Made by a program: the position numbers and the translations under genes
The notes under the pieces: generated by a model
Told to the model about the DNA's origin: nothing
Databases searched by the model: none
The model's input: the letters and a program-made list of their open reading frames with translations, nothing else
Source: Prunella strophiata
Lineage: Eukaryota > Chordata > Aves > Passeriformes > Prunellidae
DNA: 64,000 nt
Reading direction: 5' to 3'
NCBI GenBank assembly: GCA_036583965.1
Contig: JAZBQD010000034.1
Span: 11,224,040 to 11,288,039 of the forward strand
In this document: positions 1-12,934 of the stretch, piece after piece
Layout of the letters: each line of letters opens with the position of its first letter
Position numbering within the stretch: the first letter of the stretch is position 1

Positions 1-3000
1 AGGAATTTATTTAAACTGGAATTATAATTCTGTAGTTGTTTTCCCACACTCAAAGAATATTCCAGCCAGAGTTATATCCTGGACTGCTTTGTCCTGATAC
101 TTCTGTTTGACATAAGTTTGGGTGCTTCAGATTAGGATCCTAAGAAAATCTCCCAAAAACACCATGCTCACCTTTGGAACATCTATTACCATTCTCATTC
201 TGATTAAAATACCCTTTTCAATCAGCACACTCATGTCACAGTGGGAAGTTACTGTAGATATATGTGACTCTGTGTGGCCCTGATGTCCCCAAAAATTACT
301 TAAATTGTGGTCAGGGCTAGCATTAAGCCCTGTAGTCTCCCTAAAGAATCTACCTGGCTTGGTTAAAGCTATATTGGGGAACTGACATGGAAAACTCTAC
401 AATCCTGCTACAAAAACTATGGAAAGTCTGGAGGCTCTGATAGGACACCTGCAAGAGGACTGGAAAATCTTACTTCAGCAGGGCAAGAGCAAGAGCTGGG
501 TACTCCACTCTGTGTTCCCCAGGCTCCACAAACTCTTCTGCTCCTGAGGCCAGGAGAGAGCCCAGAGGATTGTGACTCTGACAGTGACATCCTGCAGAGC
601 CCCATGGTGTGGCTGGGCACCAGCCCCCAGGCCACTGATTTCCTGCCAGCACTGTCACCCACCTTTCCCTGGAGCACACTGCCTGCCTGGCTGGGTTTCT
701 CACACCCAAGGATGCATGTGCTGCAAGGACAGAGGCACTAAATGGTAGATTGGCAGTTGTTGCCCCGATGAGATTTGCTGCCACTTCAGAAGTGGGAGGA
801 TCTAAAGCCTGGCTGCTTTGCCCCAGGGGTGATCTTTCTCTGCAGAGCCTGTGGTGTCCACCTGGCTGGCACAGATCTGATGCCTTCAAAGACAAACTCT
901 GCTCTTCCCTGCTTTTTATGTGAACAGGAGAAGCTGTGGGGGACTCAAAAGGCCATGAGGCTGAGCCAAGTTTGTAATATTTTATGCACTATTTGCTAAG
1001 CTTGTTTATTTCTCCGTGGATGCACAACACAGTTTGATAGCAAATTCTGAATGTCCTCTCCCAAGAATTCAGGATGGCAGGGCTTCTCTGGCATTTTTTG
1101 TTTGGGAGAAGTCCCTGTACTGACCTAACCAGTTCACTTGCTACATCAATTTTAGGCACACTCCATCTACCCTGTCCTTTTCTCAGGAAAATGTCTAATT
1201 TCTTTTCACTCCTTGGTTTGTGCTGGGAGTTAAAGAGTGCAGTCTTTAGTACACACCATTCTGTGAGGCAATTTAAACACTTTCTTGGCAATAAAACAAA
1301 TTCACCTGTCTTGGTAAACATCTGGAGTATTCACAGCATTAAAAAAAGAAGTTACTCTAGTATTTACTACAGCATGTTGAACTATATTGTAATACATACT
1401 GGCATTTTTAAATGTAATAAATGTTATTGGAATCAGCACCCTTGCATTGCAGCTACAGCTGATACCAGAATTGAAGTGTTTAACAAAAGAACTAATTACT
1501 TCAACCCCTAATCCATGCATTTTGAAAAGATTCTCAACCATAGTGAGAGTTTAACACTGTAAGATATTATAGCCCCCCTAGTCTTGTTACATTCCTCTAT
1601 CTGCAGAAACATTACTGAAATGTTAATAAGCAAAAGAAAGGTCTAAAATAAAATAAGTTTTAGAAAGGTTTTCTTTCCTAAGTATTTTCTTACCTATGCT
1701 AAAGATGAACAGTCCCATCCTTTCAAGGTGACAAGTAAATGTTTCAATTACAAACCTTCTTTATTAAGTTCCTAAGTATTGCACAGATAAAATGTGGAGG
1801 AAAATTTACATTTAATTTTAAATATAAGTTGTAGAGAATATGATAATGCTTTAAAAGATATTTCAGTAACTTTTTTATAGTTCTATTCATTTTCTGACTT
1901 CTTACCTGATGAAAAATTCTAGTCATATCCACACTGCCTTTAACAATTCTTCTTTTCCCTCAGAGCCAGCAAACACATCTTCTTTCTGTGTAAAAGAATC
2001 CAGAGCAAAGCCATGACTCCTAAAGCAATACTTAAACTCTCCTTTCTTCTCTGTCTGCAACAAACCACAGATCCCCACTTTCCAGCACTACTGAATCTGC
2101 CAGGCTGTAGGAAGGCTGCTGGGGAATAAAACAAGCTCTGGAATCCAAGAGGAGACGAACAGCAGTGAGCAGGGAGGAGGAAGGACCAGTAGTCATGGGG
2201 ATGGATTTTCCTCCACTGTGCTGCTTCCCTCCACCCCATCAAACACCTTATCATGCAATTTCATTTTCAATTATTTAATCTGTTCTTAGTTCAAATGTTT
2301 TCCCACTGCAGGATTTCATACATAAACATCTGCAGATGGCATATTGCTTTCTTAACTGATACAGCAATACAATAAGCTGCTTGGAAAGAGCATGCACATC
2401 CTATTAAGTGTATAATTTGCTTTATTGCAATTAAGACAATCAGATTTTCATTATAAATCGATATTTTAGCTTATACTCCTCAGATAAAAACAGTATTCCT
2501 GAAAAGCAAGGCATGGCACACTGCACTAGCACATAGTGAAAAAAGGCTTTATTTTTCTTGGTGTTTTTTCTTAGAGTCCATACGTTTTGTAGTCACATGT
2601 TTATAAAAACAAGCATTCAGCTTACTCACTAAATATTTAGAATGAATATTTATGGAGTGGGAAAGGAACTGCTTTTCTTAGGACCTGCAATCTGGTAAGT
2701 TGCTGTGTAAACTCCTGCATTTTTAGCTGGGTCCACTTAACTTCCAGTATCTCAGTCTGGTTTTTTTTTAAGAGAATAGTTTTCAAAAAGCAGTAGGATT
2801 TTTGGGATGAGCAATACTGATGCTGTACTGAAGTGCAATTCAGAACTAATTAGCTATATTTGGTTGTCATGCTATAGTGTACAAATAAAATAGGTGGAGG
2901 GTGGAGGGAGCCTTTATGACCAGCCAGATGAACATCCTCCTTTTAATATATTTGAGTCTATTCATGATGTGTTTGTCCAGGTTGTTTTTTAACCATCTGT

Positions 3001-4189
3001 GGTGATCTTGGATTAGGTATTCAAGTGCCTAATTGACTGCTAGGAAGACTGCCTTAACACCTCTCCATAAAACTTCCCTCTCTTCAATTTAACCCAGTGC
3101 TTTCTATTCTAGGCGTGAATTGGGAATTCTGATATTTTAACCAAAAATGCTGCAATCAAGCAATGGGAATATATTTTTCTAAAGCATTTCTAGAGCTTGC
3201 TGGGTTTGATTATGTCAAAATTACTATGAAAACAAAACTTTGCCAAAGTACTTTAGAAATTCTGCTTCTGGTTGTAGTGTAACCCCAGGAAGTTAATCAG
3301 GACCTGAACATGCAATGTGATAGATAAGCATCCGAACAGGCCATAAAAATGCGTATCTACTTATGAAGCAAATGAGTCAATAAAATTAAAAGATGTTCTG
3401 ATTCTATTTCTAAATTTCAAAGGTTGTGTTGCTTATTTACACATGCCTCTGTTTCTAATATAATTCTGTATGTAGTCCTCCATTTGTGGAAAAAGTGGAG
3501 TCTTTAACATATGATCCATTGGTTTTACAGTTGTATCAGCCTGCTGCCTCATGTGGATTTAATTGTGTTGTAACCTGTGGTGAATTAGATCACATCCAGC
3601 ATTAGAGGCTTGTGGGTGTAGCTGCTCCTGGTGTGTTTAATCCTGATGTCAAAGGTATGTGTGCTAAGTAGGACCCATGGCTCTGGAGGAGGGATCACAA
3701 TGTATTTTTTCAGCCACATGCTACAGTGTCTGTTTGCAAAAAAGGTTAATGGATAGCAGAATTGTATTTACTTTTTATCAATGGTCTTGTCATTTCTAAA
3801 TTGCTCAGTATTAAGTGATAGGTGAAGTGCCATAATACGTTTTTAAACTTTAAGTTTTTAATAACTTGTGTAGCATTGGCAACAACCTGTTGGTGAAAAA
3901 TGACATTTAACTCCTCTAAGTTCACCTTTTGCTCTGGCATTTACATGACTCCTTGGCCAGCAGGAATCTTTGTTGATGGTTGATCACTCTAAATTTTTGC
4001 TTTTGCTTAGTTGTTTCTCCTATGTACCTGTGCAGCAGTCCTTGTTTCTGCCTGTTGCAGCCTCCTTCTTTGGAAAGCAAGATTTAGTAGAGATGTACAT
4101 GTACAATTTCTCAGCTTCCCACGTGAAGGAATTCTTTAACAGCAGATTGGCCAAGAGCTGGTTCAGAGACTTGTAACATCTCTGAAGAG
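1..4189. other. intergenic DNA, no gene recognised
   Basis: AT-rich sequence with only short open frames, none with recognisable domains or a splice-site pattern that joins into a protein. It lies upstream of HNRNPA0. Apart from short homopolymer runs I see no structured feature. Conserved non-coding elements could be present but cannot be recognised without an alignment. Confidence 0.6.
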
Positions 4190-4850
4190 TCATGGAATCA
4201 CAGACTGGTTTGGGTTGGAAGGGACCTTAAAGATCATCCAGTTCCAATGGGCAGGGACACCTCCCACTAGAGAAGGCTGTTCCAGGATCCATCCAACCTG
4301 GCCTTGGACACTTTCAGGGATGGGGCAGCCACAGCTTCTCTGGGTGATTTCTTCCAATGACTCACCACCCCCACAGTCAAGAATTTCTTCCCAAATCCCA
4401 CCTGACTCTGCCCTCTGTCACTACAAAGCCACTCCCTCTTGTCCTGTCATTCCAGGCCCTTGCCCAAAGTCCCTCTCCAGCTCTCTTGGAGCCCCTTTAG
4501 GCACTGGAAGGACTCTGAGATCTCCCTGGAGTGTTCCCTTGTCAGGCTGAGCACTCCCAGCTCCCTCAGCCCTTGGAGCACCCTGATGGCTCCTCTGGAC
4601 TGGCACCAGCAGATCCACATCCTTCTCACATGGGAGCTCCAGGGCTGGATGCAGCACTGCAGGTGGGGTCTCACAAGAGTGCAGCAGGGAAGAAGAACCA
4701 CCTCCATCATCCTGCTGGTCACACTGCTCGTGATGCAGCCCAGGACAAGGTCAGATTTTTCAAACACATGTTGCCTGCTCGTGTTGAACTTCTTGTCAAT
4801 CAACACCTGCAAATCTCTCTCCTGGATTATTGCTTCCTAATAAATACTGT
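4190..4850 (-). mobile_element. CR1 LINE 3' fragment (reverse orientation)
   Basis: The + strand begins with the hallmark inverted CR1 3' end (ggtttgggttggaagggacc at about 4206). It continues collinearly with the CR1 consensus as known for birds: a cluster about ccatccaacctggcc, then caagaatttcttcccaaatc, cttgtcctgtcattccaggc, ggtggggtctcacaagagtg, and the cttcttgtcaatcaacacct block near 4789. About 660 bp of the 3' part of the element is kept and the 5' part is missing, the usual truncated form. It is diverged and carries no intact reverse-transcriptase frame. The exact left and right limits are estimates. Confidence 0.9.
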
Positions 4851-7800
4851 TCTTCCATAGCACTTCAAAGAGGCATAGAAAAGTAAACAAGAATTATTGG
4901 AAATCTCATGTGTTAGTGCTGGATGTGCTGGTTAATGCCATGAAAGGAAGACAATATGCTGTGATAAAGGAAAAACATACTCCCCTCACATTTTCCTGTT
5001 CTGTGGAGAGACCAACACCCCAGTAAGGGATTCTCAGTAAATAGCTCATAATGTGACCAAATTAGCAACAGCTAAGTATGCACTGGGACTTTTTCTCCAT
5101 GGATGTACATGTGTAAGTTGAAGCCCTGCTCCATGACTCAGAGGCTTTTTCCTAATTGGAAATAACTGTCACAAAAATAATTCATGTTCACTACCTGGAG
5201 TTTAGGTTTCACTCCATTATACTGCATAGCTCTAAAGGACACCTTTGCAATATCCTTGATGCCTGATCTCAATTTTGATTCTCAATTAGTTCATGCTTAG
5301 AATGAAAAGTCAACTGTTCAAAAATCTGATATAACTATAAATGAGTTACTTATAATAACATATTAATTTTTAAAATTGTGTCATGCCATGAACTGTTGAC
5401 TCATTTCTGGACCTTATTCAGTTGGCATAGAGCTGAGATGGAGATGAATAAACTCCCTGGCTGGAAGGTTAGCATCTTAATTTTTTGGGTCAGCCAAGTT
5501 ACTTTTCTCACTGGAAAAGAGACAAGATATATGAGTAATTGTAATAGGAGTGTGACAGCATAAATTCATATTTTATAATAGATGCCACTTTCTAAACCCT
5601 GATTTGATTCTTTGTAGTTTTCTAGAACTTCTCCAACTCACTTTTATCAAAGTCAGTCTCTGCCAAAAAATGAATTATTTCAATATCTCACAGATTTGGG
5701 GGGAATATGACAATTTGTATCTCTGGTTTGTTTTTTCCCAGTCTTTTCATAACAACCCTGTGAGCAGCAAACCCTGCTGTTCTCATGGCATGACATCTTT
5801 CAGTCTCCTAATTGTTAATTAAGAAATACTTAAATAATCAAAAGATTTTTCCTTTATGAATCTCAGTCTGTTTCAATTTTCCAGCATGTTTCAAACTGTA
5901 ACAAGCATTTTGATTTTCTGGATTAAAACCAGGAATTCTAGATTGCTATTTCCTGTCTAGAAAGTCTTTTTTCACACCACCTCATTTTAAAATTTCTTGA
6001 ATAGCATGGATGTCTTTCAGCTAATTTCAGGCAGGTACTTACTGAGCTTCACAGCTCAGCTCTTCCTGCTGTGTTCAAAGTTTAACATCAGTCATGCAAA
6101 AGCACCACAAACCTACCCCACAGAGGTTCTGCAGAATGAGAAAGAGTTGGAGTCTAGGAATAGCTAAGGGAAAAAAAAAAAAAAAACCCCCAACAAACAA
6201 GTAGATTTTAATTTAATTGGAAAATACATAATGAAAAATTTGCAGGTGAAAAAGATCAGAGCGTGGCTGAGATTGTTGCTGGCTCCAGTTCTTCCTTTGG
6301 CAAAACTTAGGATCCTGGTCTGTCTCAGACTAAGATACAGTGAAAATTCTCTCCCTCTCACATCTGTCACAGCATCACTACATTCTTTGATCCTTCACAA
6401 GAATCCTGACTTTTGAGACCTTATTTTGCTGCCTCACTTTCATCCCATTGCTTCAAATTATGGCCAGCTTTTATATAAAATTGTAGGAAATAGAAGAAAG
6501 GAAATAATTAATTATTAAAGAAGAGTGGAAGGATGAAAGAGGAAAAGAGAAATTGAACTTCAGAGGGAAGAGGAGGGAGGGTAGGGTTTAAGGAGAAATG
6601 GTAACTTAAATCCAAAGAAAAGGATGCAAATTCAATTCTCTGATGACTTTCCACTTCATCCTTCACAAAGATCTGTTTCTTTCTTCAGCAAACTCCCCTT
6701 AGAAAGGGCTCCAGGAAGATTTTGTTTAACAGATAAACTTTGATACCACTTACTGTAGAAACAGTACCTGTGGGTTATTCTGTTACCTTTTTATCTGTAG
6801 GTTATCTTCTTTTGCATTAAGCAAATACAAGAGAGGGGTAGTGTTTTATTTCCCAGCTGAATTTACACAAGGTAGAGATTTTTATCCTGAGGAGTGTCAT
6901 GTTCAGACTATAGGGAGGTAAAAGTCTATCTAGTTGCCTCTCAGTATTTTTAAATCTTTTTCAACAAAAACTCCTCTCCTGATCAGTACTAATTCATGAA
7001 AGTCTCCAAAGTAAGAACACAGGTTTGATGTTTATGCAGATGAAAGTGCAAACAGGAGAACAGAGTGAAAGAGAAACTTTTGTCAAAAAGGCAAGAGCTC
7101 TCTCAAGGAAAGCTGCACATCTTTCAGAAGTTTTTGCACCTGTAACTAGAGCAAGGTGCCAGGCTGGGAATGCTTGTGGTGCTGCTGTATTTCTACACAA
7201 AATGCTCCCTATGAACCACACAATTATGCTCTGCCTGAGGTGTTGATTTGGGTAGGAGTGAGCCTTCCAAAAGCCTAATAATATCTCATTGAAATGATGA
7301 AAATAAAAATATTTACTTGTGTGTGTATATCTCAGAGTGAGGTGGGAAGTTATGGTTGAATCCCTTGTATTCCAAACCGTTCCCACCTATGCACAGTTAG
7401 AAAAATCTGGGTGAAATGTGTGTGTAGCTAAGGTGATATTATTACAGTCTTCAATGTGAATGCAAAACTAATTCAGCAAACAGTGCTGTTTGCATGAAAC
7501 TTCAAAATGCTTTCTGTCTGCTGAAAGGTCAAACTAAATCTAAGTCTAGAGCATTGTACTATACTAAAAAAAAAAAAAAAGATACTTAAATTCATTAAAA
7601 ATTCAAGTGATATACTTAAATTGCTTAAAACAGGAATCAATGCCTGCTGGCTGTGGAAGCCACATATGTAACTAGATTAAAGAGGTTGAAACTAGTTAAA
7701 AAGATGTGACTTTGTGTTTATATGAGGGTTTAGATAAAATATATATAATTTAAGAACTACTTCTGACTTCATGAAGTTTTCCTATTGCCTTTCATGCTCT

Positions 7801-10524
7801 TTTCCAGAATTTCATTATTCCTTTTCCATCTTGGCAGTTTGGACCCATTAAATAGCATGAGAAAGTTATGTTTCTTGAATGACAAAAATTGATATGAAGA
7901 ATTCCTTAATAATTTATTTTGCATCAGCTTTTACTAACTTTTACTAAGAATATATGGTAACAGAGGAAGTTGTGTTGGAAAGGGACTGCTCAGATGTGTC
8001 TGGTTTTCAATCTCTTAAGCAGCAATGCCCTCCTGTGGACTCTCGGTAGAACGCTTTCTTCTGAATAACTAGACAGCTGTATGCATAAAAACGATTTGGT
8101 TTTCCTTCTTCCTAACACACTAATTAAAATGTCCATGAAGACATTTAATTTAGTTGGCATTATTTGACCAATGCTTCTGGTTTGAGAAACACATTTCCTT
8201 TAGGTAATGGTACAGGTGGAGCTTTTATCTGAAAAAGCACCTAACTTTAGAAACTTCAGCTGCTGATTTTTTTTTTTAATTTTTAATTTTTTATTCTATA
8301 GGCTGCTATTAGAATTGAAAAAATTTCATGCTGCAACTGCCTTGTCAGAAAGTGAAAAGCACGCATTTCTTTTGCAGGACACTTTCCTAAGAATTTTTAT
8401 ATCCATAGGCTGATATTATGCATTTACTAGTTTACAGCAAAAAGCAGTTTAAAAATTCTTTGGGGAAGCTGCTGTGGCTGTTGGACTGTTTCTGGTTTAC
8501 ATCTCACACACAGTGAGACTCATCTTTGGTTCTGCACTCACACTGTGGCAGCACCTGTGTCTCTCCTTGGCTCACAGCTCAAGGAAAAAGCACATTTCAG
8601 GAGCACAGGAAGGCACCCAGCTCCTGGAAATGTGTGTGCCAAGGGATTTGCTGCACAGCTCAGCTGCTTGGGTGCCTCAGCAGGAGTGACTCCAACAGCA
8701 GCTGGAGAGGTCTGGTTGTAGCTCCTGAGGCAGCTGGGATGACCTGGGAGGAATGGAGGTCTGTGGGGTCTGCAGGAGAAGCTGATGCTCAGCTGGGAAA
8801 GCTGCATGCCCGAGCCTGGGGATGTGTCAGGGCACAGGGATGTGAGCAGGCTCTCAGCCCTGCCAGGCAGGGACTGAACTCAGAGCAGAGCAGGGGTTTG
8901 AGTCAAGGTGTGAATGAGAACTCGAGCTCACTGTGGCAGCTGGGAAAGGCAGGTGCATGGCAGGACAGCAGGACACCAGGCCAAGTGCAGTCTGGCCTTT
9001 GTGCATTTTCAGAGGAGACATTTCCACCTGCAAGACAAGGGTATGTGTGTCTTAAAGGCGTTTTCCTTTTATTAATCAACCAGTTAAAAGTGTAGATGAA
9101 GAGGAAGAATTTGGGCTACACCTGAATTGAGTCAGCAGCTGATTTTTCCTACTGATTTACTCACATGTTAAAGACCCTCATCTCCTTGTGATGCAAGCTG
9201 TGACTTTTCCTTTGATCTGTTCCTTGGCCTACTTGTCTGTCTTGCTTTCAGGGAGAGAAAGTGCACTGTAAACAAGCTTTGTTTGCTTTGTTTTCTTTGT
9301 TATCTGTTGAGGCCATAATTAGCATCTCCTAATTTTTTCTCCTTTATGCTCTAAATTACTCTAGGTCTATAAAACTCTCATGGATTATTTTCTACATGAC
9401 ACATACTAATTTCTCTTGTGAAAGGCCATACAGCTCTTACAATAACTAGTAGGCAAAATACAGGTTTGTATTTCCTGTAATTTATGTGCAGATTGCAGAC
9501 AGCCTCTGGGAAGATTTTTATTTAATAGAGCAGGATATGTTTATTTTAAACCCACAAATATTTCAGTAGCATTATGGGATATTATCTTTTCTTAAACTAG
9601 ATAAAATGATGGTGTCAATTCATGCATTGAGATAAATGGATCTAAACTGTGACAACTTTTTTTTGTGATTGTCAGCACAGTCATTTAATAAGTTACTCTT
9701 ACTATAGACATGGCTATAACATAAAAAAAATCCAATCTGAGTAAAATCAGATTACTGTATTGCAAGTACCAATGCTACAGGTTAATGATAATCACAGCCT
9801 GTGAGACAAAAGCATGTTCAGCCTCTCTGGATTTCCTCTGGGGCTGTGGTTAACCATCCTTCCAGCACAGCCAATGTTCCTCTTGTGTCTGTGTCTCCAA
9901 GGGAGCATTTCCAATTGATCCCCTTCAGGGGGATGCTGCAGTTCTGCTTCCTCCCTCCTGCCAGCACCAGCAGGTCACACAAAAAAATGTTTCAGAAAGC
10001 TGAGACAGCTAAAACCAAGTCCTTTGTCGTGATAAAACCATTTATGGCTGTCTCAGTTCTCTTATGTGGATCGCTGTGTGTTTGTAGAAGCATGGGCTGG
10101 CACATGGGAGAAGGCAGGATCAGTTCAGGAAACTGTGGAACTACATCCTGAGAGTGCCTAATGCAGAATGGCAGCCACTCTTAGCTCCTGCTTAATTTTT
10201 AACATAAACCCTAGTGGCTGTAGGACCTGAAAAAAAAAAAAATCTTCTTTCTAATGAAAAATTAACTTAAGTTGAAAGTAATGCTGCAGTCTTCATGACA
10301 GCAATGTTTAATGTACTATAAAAGTAAGAGAAAAAAAAGGAAAATTATTTTGCTATTCATCATTCCACAGGGCTTGCACACTCTTGAAGAGTTCTAATAA
10401 TTTCTCTGAGAGAATATCTCCTTTTCAGAGCTAAGGAGAGATCTAAGGGTGAGTAGGCTGTGTTAGGGTTGGAAAGAGAATGGGAAAGCAGGGGAGGAAA
10501 TAGTAGCAGGAATGGTGAATGAGA
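4851..10524. other. intergenic DNA, no gene recognised
   Basis: Mostly AT-rich sequence. There are A runs near 6170-6186 and 7565-7580, an A/T-rich run near 8268-8293, and a slightly GC-richer patch about 8470-9060. The open frames in that patch have no recognisable domain and no consistent splice signals. I see no RNA gene and no further clear transposon. Confidence 0.55.
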
Positions 10525-10815
10525 AGGAATCACAGAAAGGTGTAAGTTGGAAAAGTCCTTCAAGATCATGGAATCGAACCCTTCCTTCAGCACTGCCAAA
10601 GCCGTCACTGAACCGTGACCCCAGGCCCTACATCTGCACTGTGTTTTAAACCCCTCCAGAGACGTGACTCCCCCGCTGCGCTGGGCAGCTGTGCCAGGGC
10701 TGGACAGTGTTTTCCGTGAAGAATTCTTCCCTGATGTCCAACCTAAACCTTCTTTGGCACGCCTTGAGGCTGTTCCTCTCATCCTGTCCCTGTTCCCCCG
10801 GTCCCCAAGAGCCGG
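10525..10815 (-). mobile_element. CR1 LINE fragment (reverse orientation)
   Basis: The + strand shows the inverted CR1 end in diverged form (gaatcacagaaaggtgtaag, then ttcaagatcatggaatcgaa). It is followed by the CR1 blocks for acccctccagagacgtgact, gaagaattcttccctgatgt and ctcatcctgtccctgttccc. The copy ends where the GC-rich HNRNPA0 CpG island begins. It is about 290 bp, old and non-coding. Limits are approximate. Confidence 0.82.
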
Positions 10816-11177
10816 CAGACAGAAGCCGGGCGGAGCGGAGGGTCGCTCCCCGAGGAGGGCAGGCCGGGGCAGGCCGGGCTGAGCTGTGGGCACAGGCCGG
10901 GGGTGCAGCCGGGCCGTGCCCAGCGGGTGTGCCCGTTCCCTCAGGGGCGGTGCCAAGAGCCCGGCCGGGCTCCGCTGCACGGTGCCAGCCGCGGGAACAC
11001 GAGGCAGCGGCAGGAACAGATGCACAGAGAGTTTCACACGAACGTGAGGAAGAACTTGTTCACAGCGTAGTGACGAGTGCTGGGAGAGGCGGGATGTGGA
11101 GCGTGCCTCGCGGGGGATATGCCAGCACCGTCCGGACGCTGCTGCCCGTGTGCTGTGGCAGGAGCGGGGAGCCCGGA

Positions 11178-11216
11178 GGCTCTGAGGGGAGGCTCTGAGG
11201 GGAGGCTCTGAGGGGC
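11178..11216 (+). repeat. 13-bp unit repeated three times
   Basis: Three perfect head-to-tail copies of aggctctgagggg lie at 11178-11190, 11191-11203 and 11204-11216, upstream of the HNRNPA0 promoter. A short tandem duplication of this kind is commonly variable in copy number. No function is evident. Confidence 0.9.
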
Positions 11217-11384
11217 GGCCCCGCGCCGCTCGGCGGGAGCGCGGCTCCGCCATCGGGAGCGCGCGCGGGGGGCGCCCAACGGTCCCCGCGTTTCAAACGC
11301 TCCCGCGCGCCCCGCCCCTCGCCCCGCCCCCCGGGGGCGGGGCCAACGGGGAGGGAGCGCGCGCCGGGCCGGAGGCGGCATCCC

Positions 11385-11620
11385 ATTGGCTGCCGGCCGC
11401 GGGCCCGGCGCATTGACGCAGCACGCCCCGCCCCCCCACCTGGCGCGCGCGGAACGCGTCCCGCGTCTCTATTGGCTGCCCGCCGCGTCCGTCGTCGGCG
11501 AACCCCGGGACTTTTGCGGAGGTCGCGCCCTTTCATTGGTTGCTGTGCGCGTCCATCGCGGTTTAAGCCACGCCTCTTAAAGGTGAGTGGCGGGCGGCGC
11601 CGGAGCGTGGCTCTCATTGG
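11385..11620 (-). promoter_or_regulatory. array of four inverted CCAAT boxes
   Basis: ATTGG (CCAAT on the other strand) occurs at 11385-11389, 11471-11475, 11535-11539 and 11616-11620. Three copies sit in the longer shared context attggctgc and one in attggttgc. Spacings are 86, 64 and 81 bp. CCAAT in this setting is the recognition sequence of NF-Y, which typically acts 60-100 bp upstream of start sites in TATA-less CpG promoters. That the array drives HNRNPA0 is inferred from its position. Confidence 0.75.
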
Positions 11621-11715
11621 CTGCGACGCCCGGGGAGGCGGGCCCGGGGGGCGGGGCGCCCGGCGGCCCCTTTGTGTGGGCACCAGTCGCCGGCCGCGCT
11701 CCCGAGAAGCTGCTG

Positions 11716-11726
11716 CCGCCATTTTG
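11716..11726 (-). promoter_or_regulatory. YY1-like site near the likely transcription start
   Basis: ccgccattttg is the reverse complement of the YY1 consensus (core ATGGCGG). Such sites are enriched at or just after the start site of housekeeping genes. It lies about 100 bp after the last CCAAT box and about 275 bp before the HNRNPA0 start codon, which fits a position in the early 5' leader. Binding is inferred from the motif alone. Confidence 0.55.
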
Positions 11727-12001
11727 TGCGCGCCTGTGTTCGCGCCCACCCCCGCCCGCCTTTCCGGGGGAGCGGCGGCACCGGGGACGCCCCGACTGTG
11801 CTGCCGGTCAGGTGAGGCGGAGCGGAGGCGCCGGGCCGCGCCGAGGGAGCTACCGCCGGCGGCCGCCGCAGCCGTAAGGTCGCGTTGCTCGCAGGGGGAA
11901 GAAGCGGCAAGACGGAGCAGGGGGGGAAAAAACCTCCGGAGCTGCCCCCGAACAGGAGGAGGAGTCTCGGCGCCAGGCCCAGGCGCGGCACCGGAGGCAG
12001 C

Positions 12002-12934
12002 ATGGAGAACTCGCAGCTGTGCAAGCTGTTCATCGGCGGGCTGAACGTGCAGACCACGGAGGCCGGGCTGCGGGAGCACTTCGCGGCCTACGGCACCCTC
12101 ACCGACTGCGTGGTCGTGCTCAACCCGCAGACCAAGCGCTCCCGATGCTTCGGCTTCGTCACCTACTCGGCGGTGGAGGAGGCGGACGCCGCCATGGCCG
12201 CGTCCCCGCACGCGGTGGACGGGAACGCGGTGGAGCTGAAGCGGGCCGTGTCCCGGGAGGACTCGGCCAAGCCCGGCGCTCACGCGAAGGTGAAGAAGCT
12301 CTTCGTGGGCGGCCTCAAAGGGGACGTGGGCGAAGGGGACCTGGTGCAGCACTTCAGCCAGTTCGGCCCCGTGGAGAAGGCCGAGATCATCGCCGACAAA
12401 CAGAGCGGGAAAAAGCGCGGCTTCGGGTTCGTCTACTTCCAGAACCACGACGCCGCCGATAAGGCGGCCGTGGTCAAGTTCCACCCGATCCAGGGCCACC
12501 GAGTGGAGGTCAAGAAGGCCGTGCCCAAGGAGGACATCCAGGCGGGCGGGGGAGGCGGCGGCTCTTCCAGGCCCTCCCGGGGAGGCAGAGGAGGAAGGGG
12601 TCGGGGCGGCGGCGGCTCCGGCAACCGGGATCACAACGGGCTTTCCAAAGGAGGCGGCGGCTACAACAGCTACGGCGGCTACGGCGGGGGAGGAGGCGGC
12701 GGGTACGGCTCCTATGGCAGCGGTTCCTACGGAGGCGGCGGCGGAGGGGGAGGCGGAGACTACGGCAACGGGTACGGCGGGTTCGGCAGCTACAGCCAGC
12801 ACCAGTCCTCCTACGGCCCCATGAAGAGCGGCGGAGGAGGTGGAGGAGGGGGCGGCAACTGGGGGGGCCGCAGTAACAGTGGACCGTACAGAGGAGGCTA
12901 TGGTGGGGGAGGCTACGGGGGCGGCTCTTTCTGA
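12002..12934 (+). CDS. HNRNPA0: heterogeneous nuclear ribonucleoprotein A0
   Basis: A single uninterrupted frame of 310 codons encodes a 2xRRM-Gly hnRNP of the A/B family; the human protein is about 305 aa. RRM1 spans about residues 7-86, with RNP2 LFIGGL at 9-14 and RNP1 RCFGFVTY at 48-55. RRM2 spans about 98-175, with RNP2 LFVGGL at 100-105 and RNP1 RGFGFVYF at 139-146. Residues about 182-310 are a Gly-rich tail with RGG, YGG and SYG motifs, typical of low-complexity hnRNP tails. Ser84 in the context RAVS is kept, the site known in the human protein as the MAPKAPK2 target. The family binds AU-rich elements in cytokine mRNAs and shuttles between nucleus and cytoplasm. The frame is open for 39 codons upstream, but MENSQ matches the family start and follows the context agcATGG. 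It is intronless, as in other vertebrates. Downstream on the same strand is KLHL3, the conserved neighbour. Confidence 0.97.
   Translation: MENSQLCKLFIGGLNVQTTEAGLREHFAAYGTLTDCVVVLNPQTKRSRCFGFVTYSAVEEADAAMAASPHAVDGNAVELKRAVSREDSAKPGAHAKVKKLFVGGLKGDVGEGDLVQHFSQFGPVEKAEIIADKQSGKKRGFGFVYFQNHDAADKAAVVKFHPIQGHRVEVKKAVPKEDIQAGGGGGGSSRPSRGGRGGRGRGGGGSGNRDHNGLSKGGGGYNSYGGYGGGGGGGYGSYGSGSYGGGGGGGGGDYGNGYGGFGSYSQHQSSYGPMKSGGGGGGGGGNWGGRSNSGPYRGGYGGGGYGGGSF

Noticed and set aside
4215..4860. Overlapping open frames of 78-133 codons on both strands
   Set aside because: They fall entirely inside the inverted CR1 fragment and are shadows of transposon sequence.
10360..11253. 297-codon minus-strand frame upstream of HNRNPA0
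   Set aside because: It runs through a CR1 fragment and CpG-island DNA, has no domain, and its length is explained by GC content.
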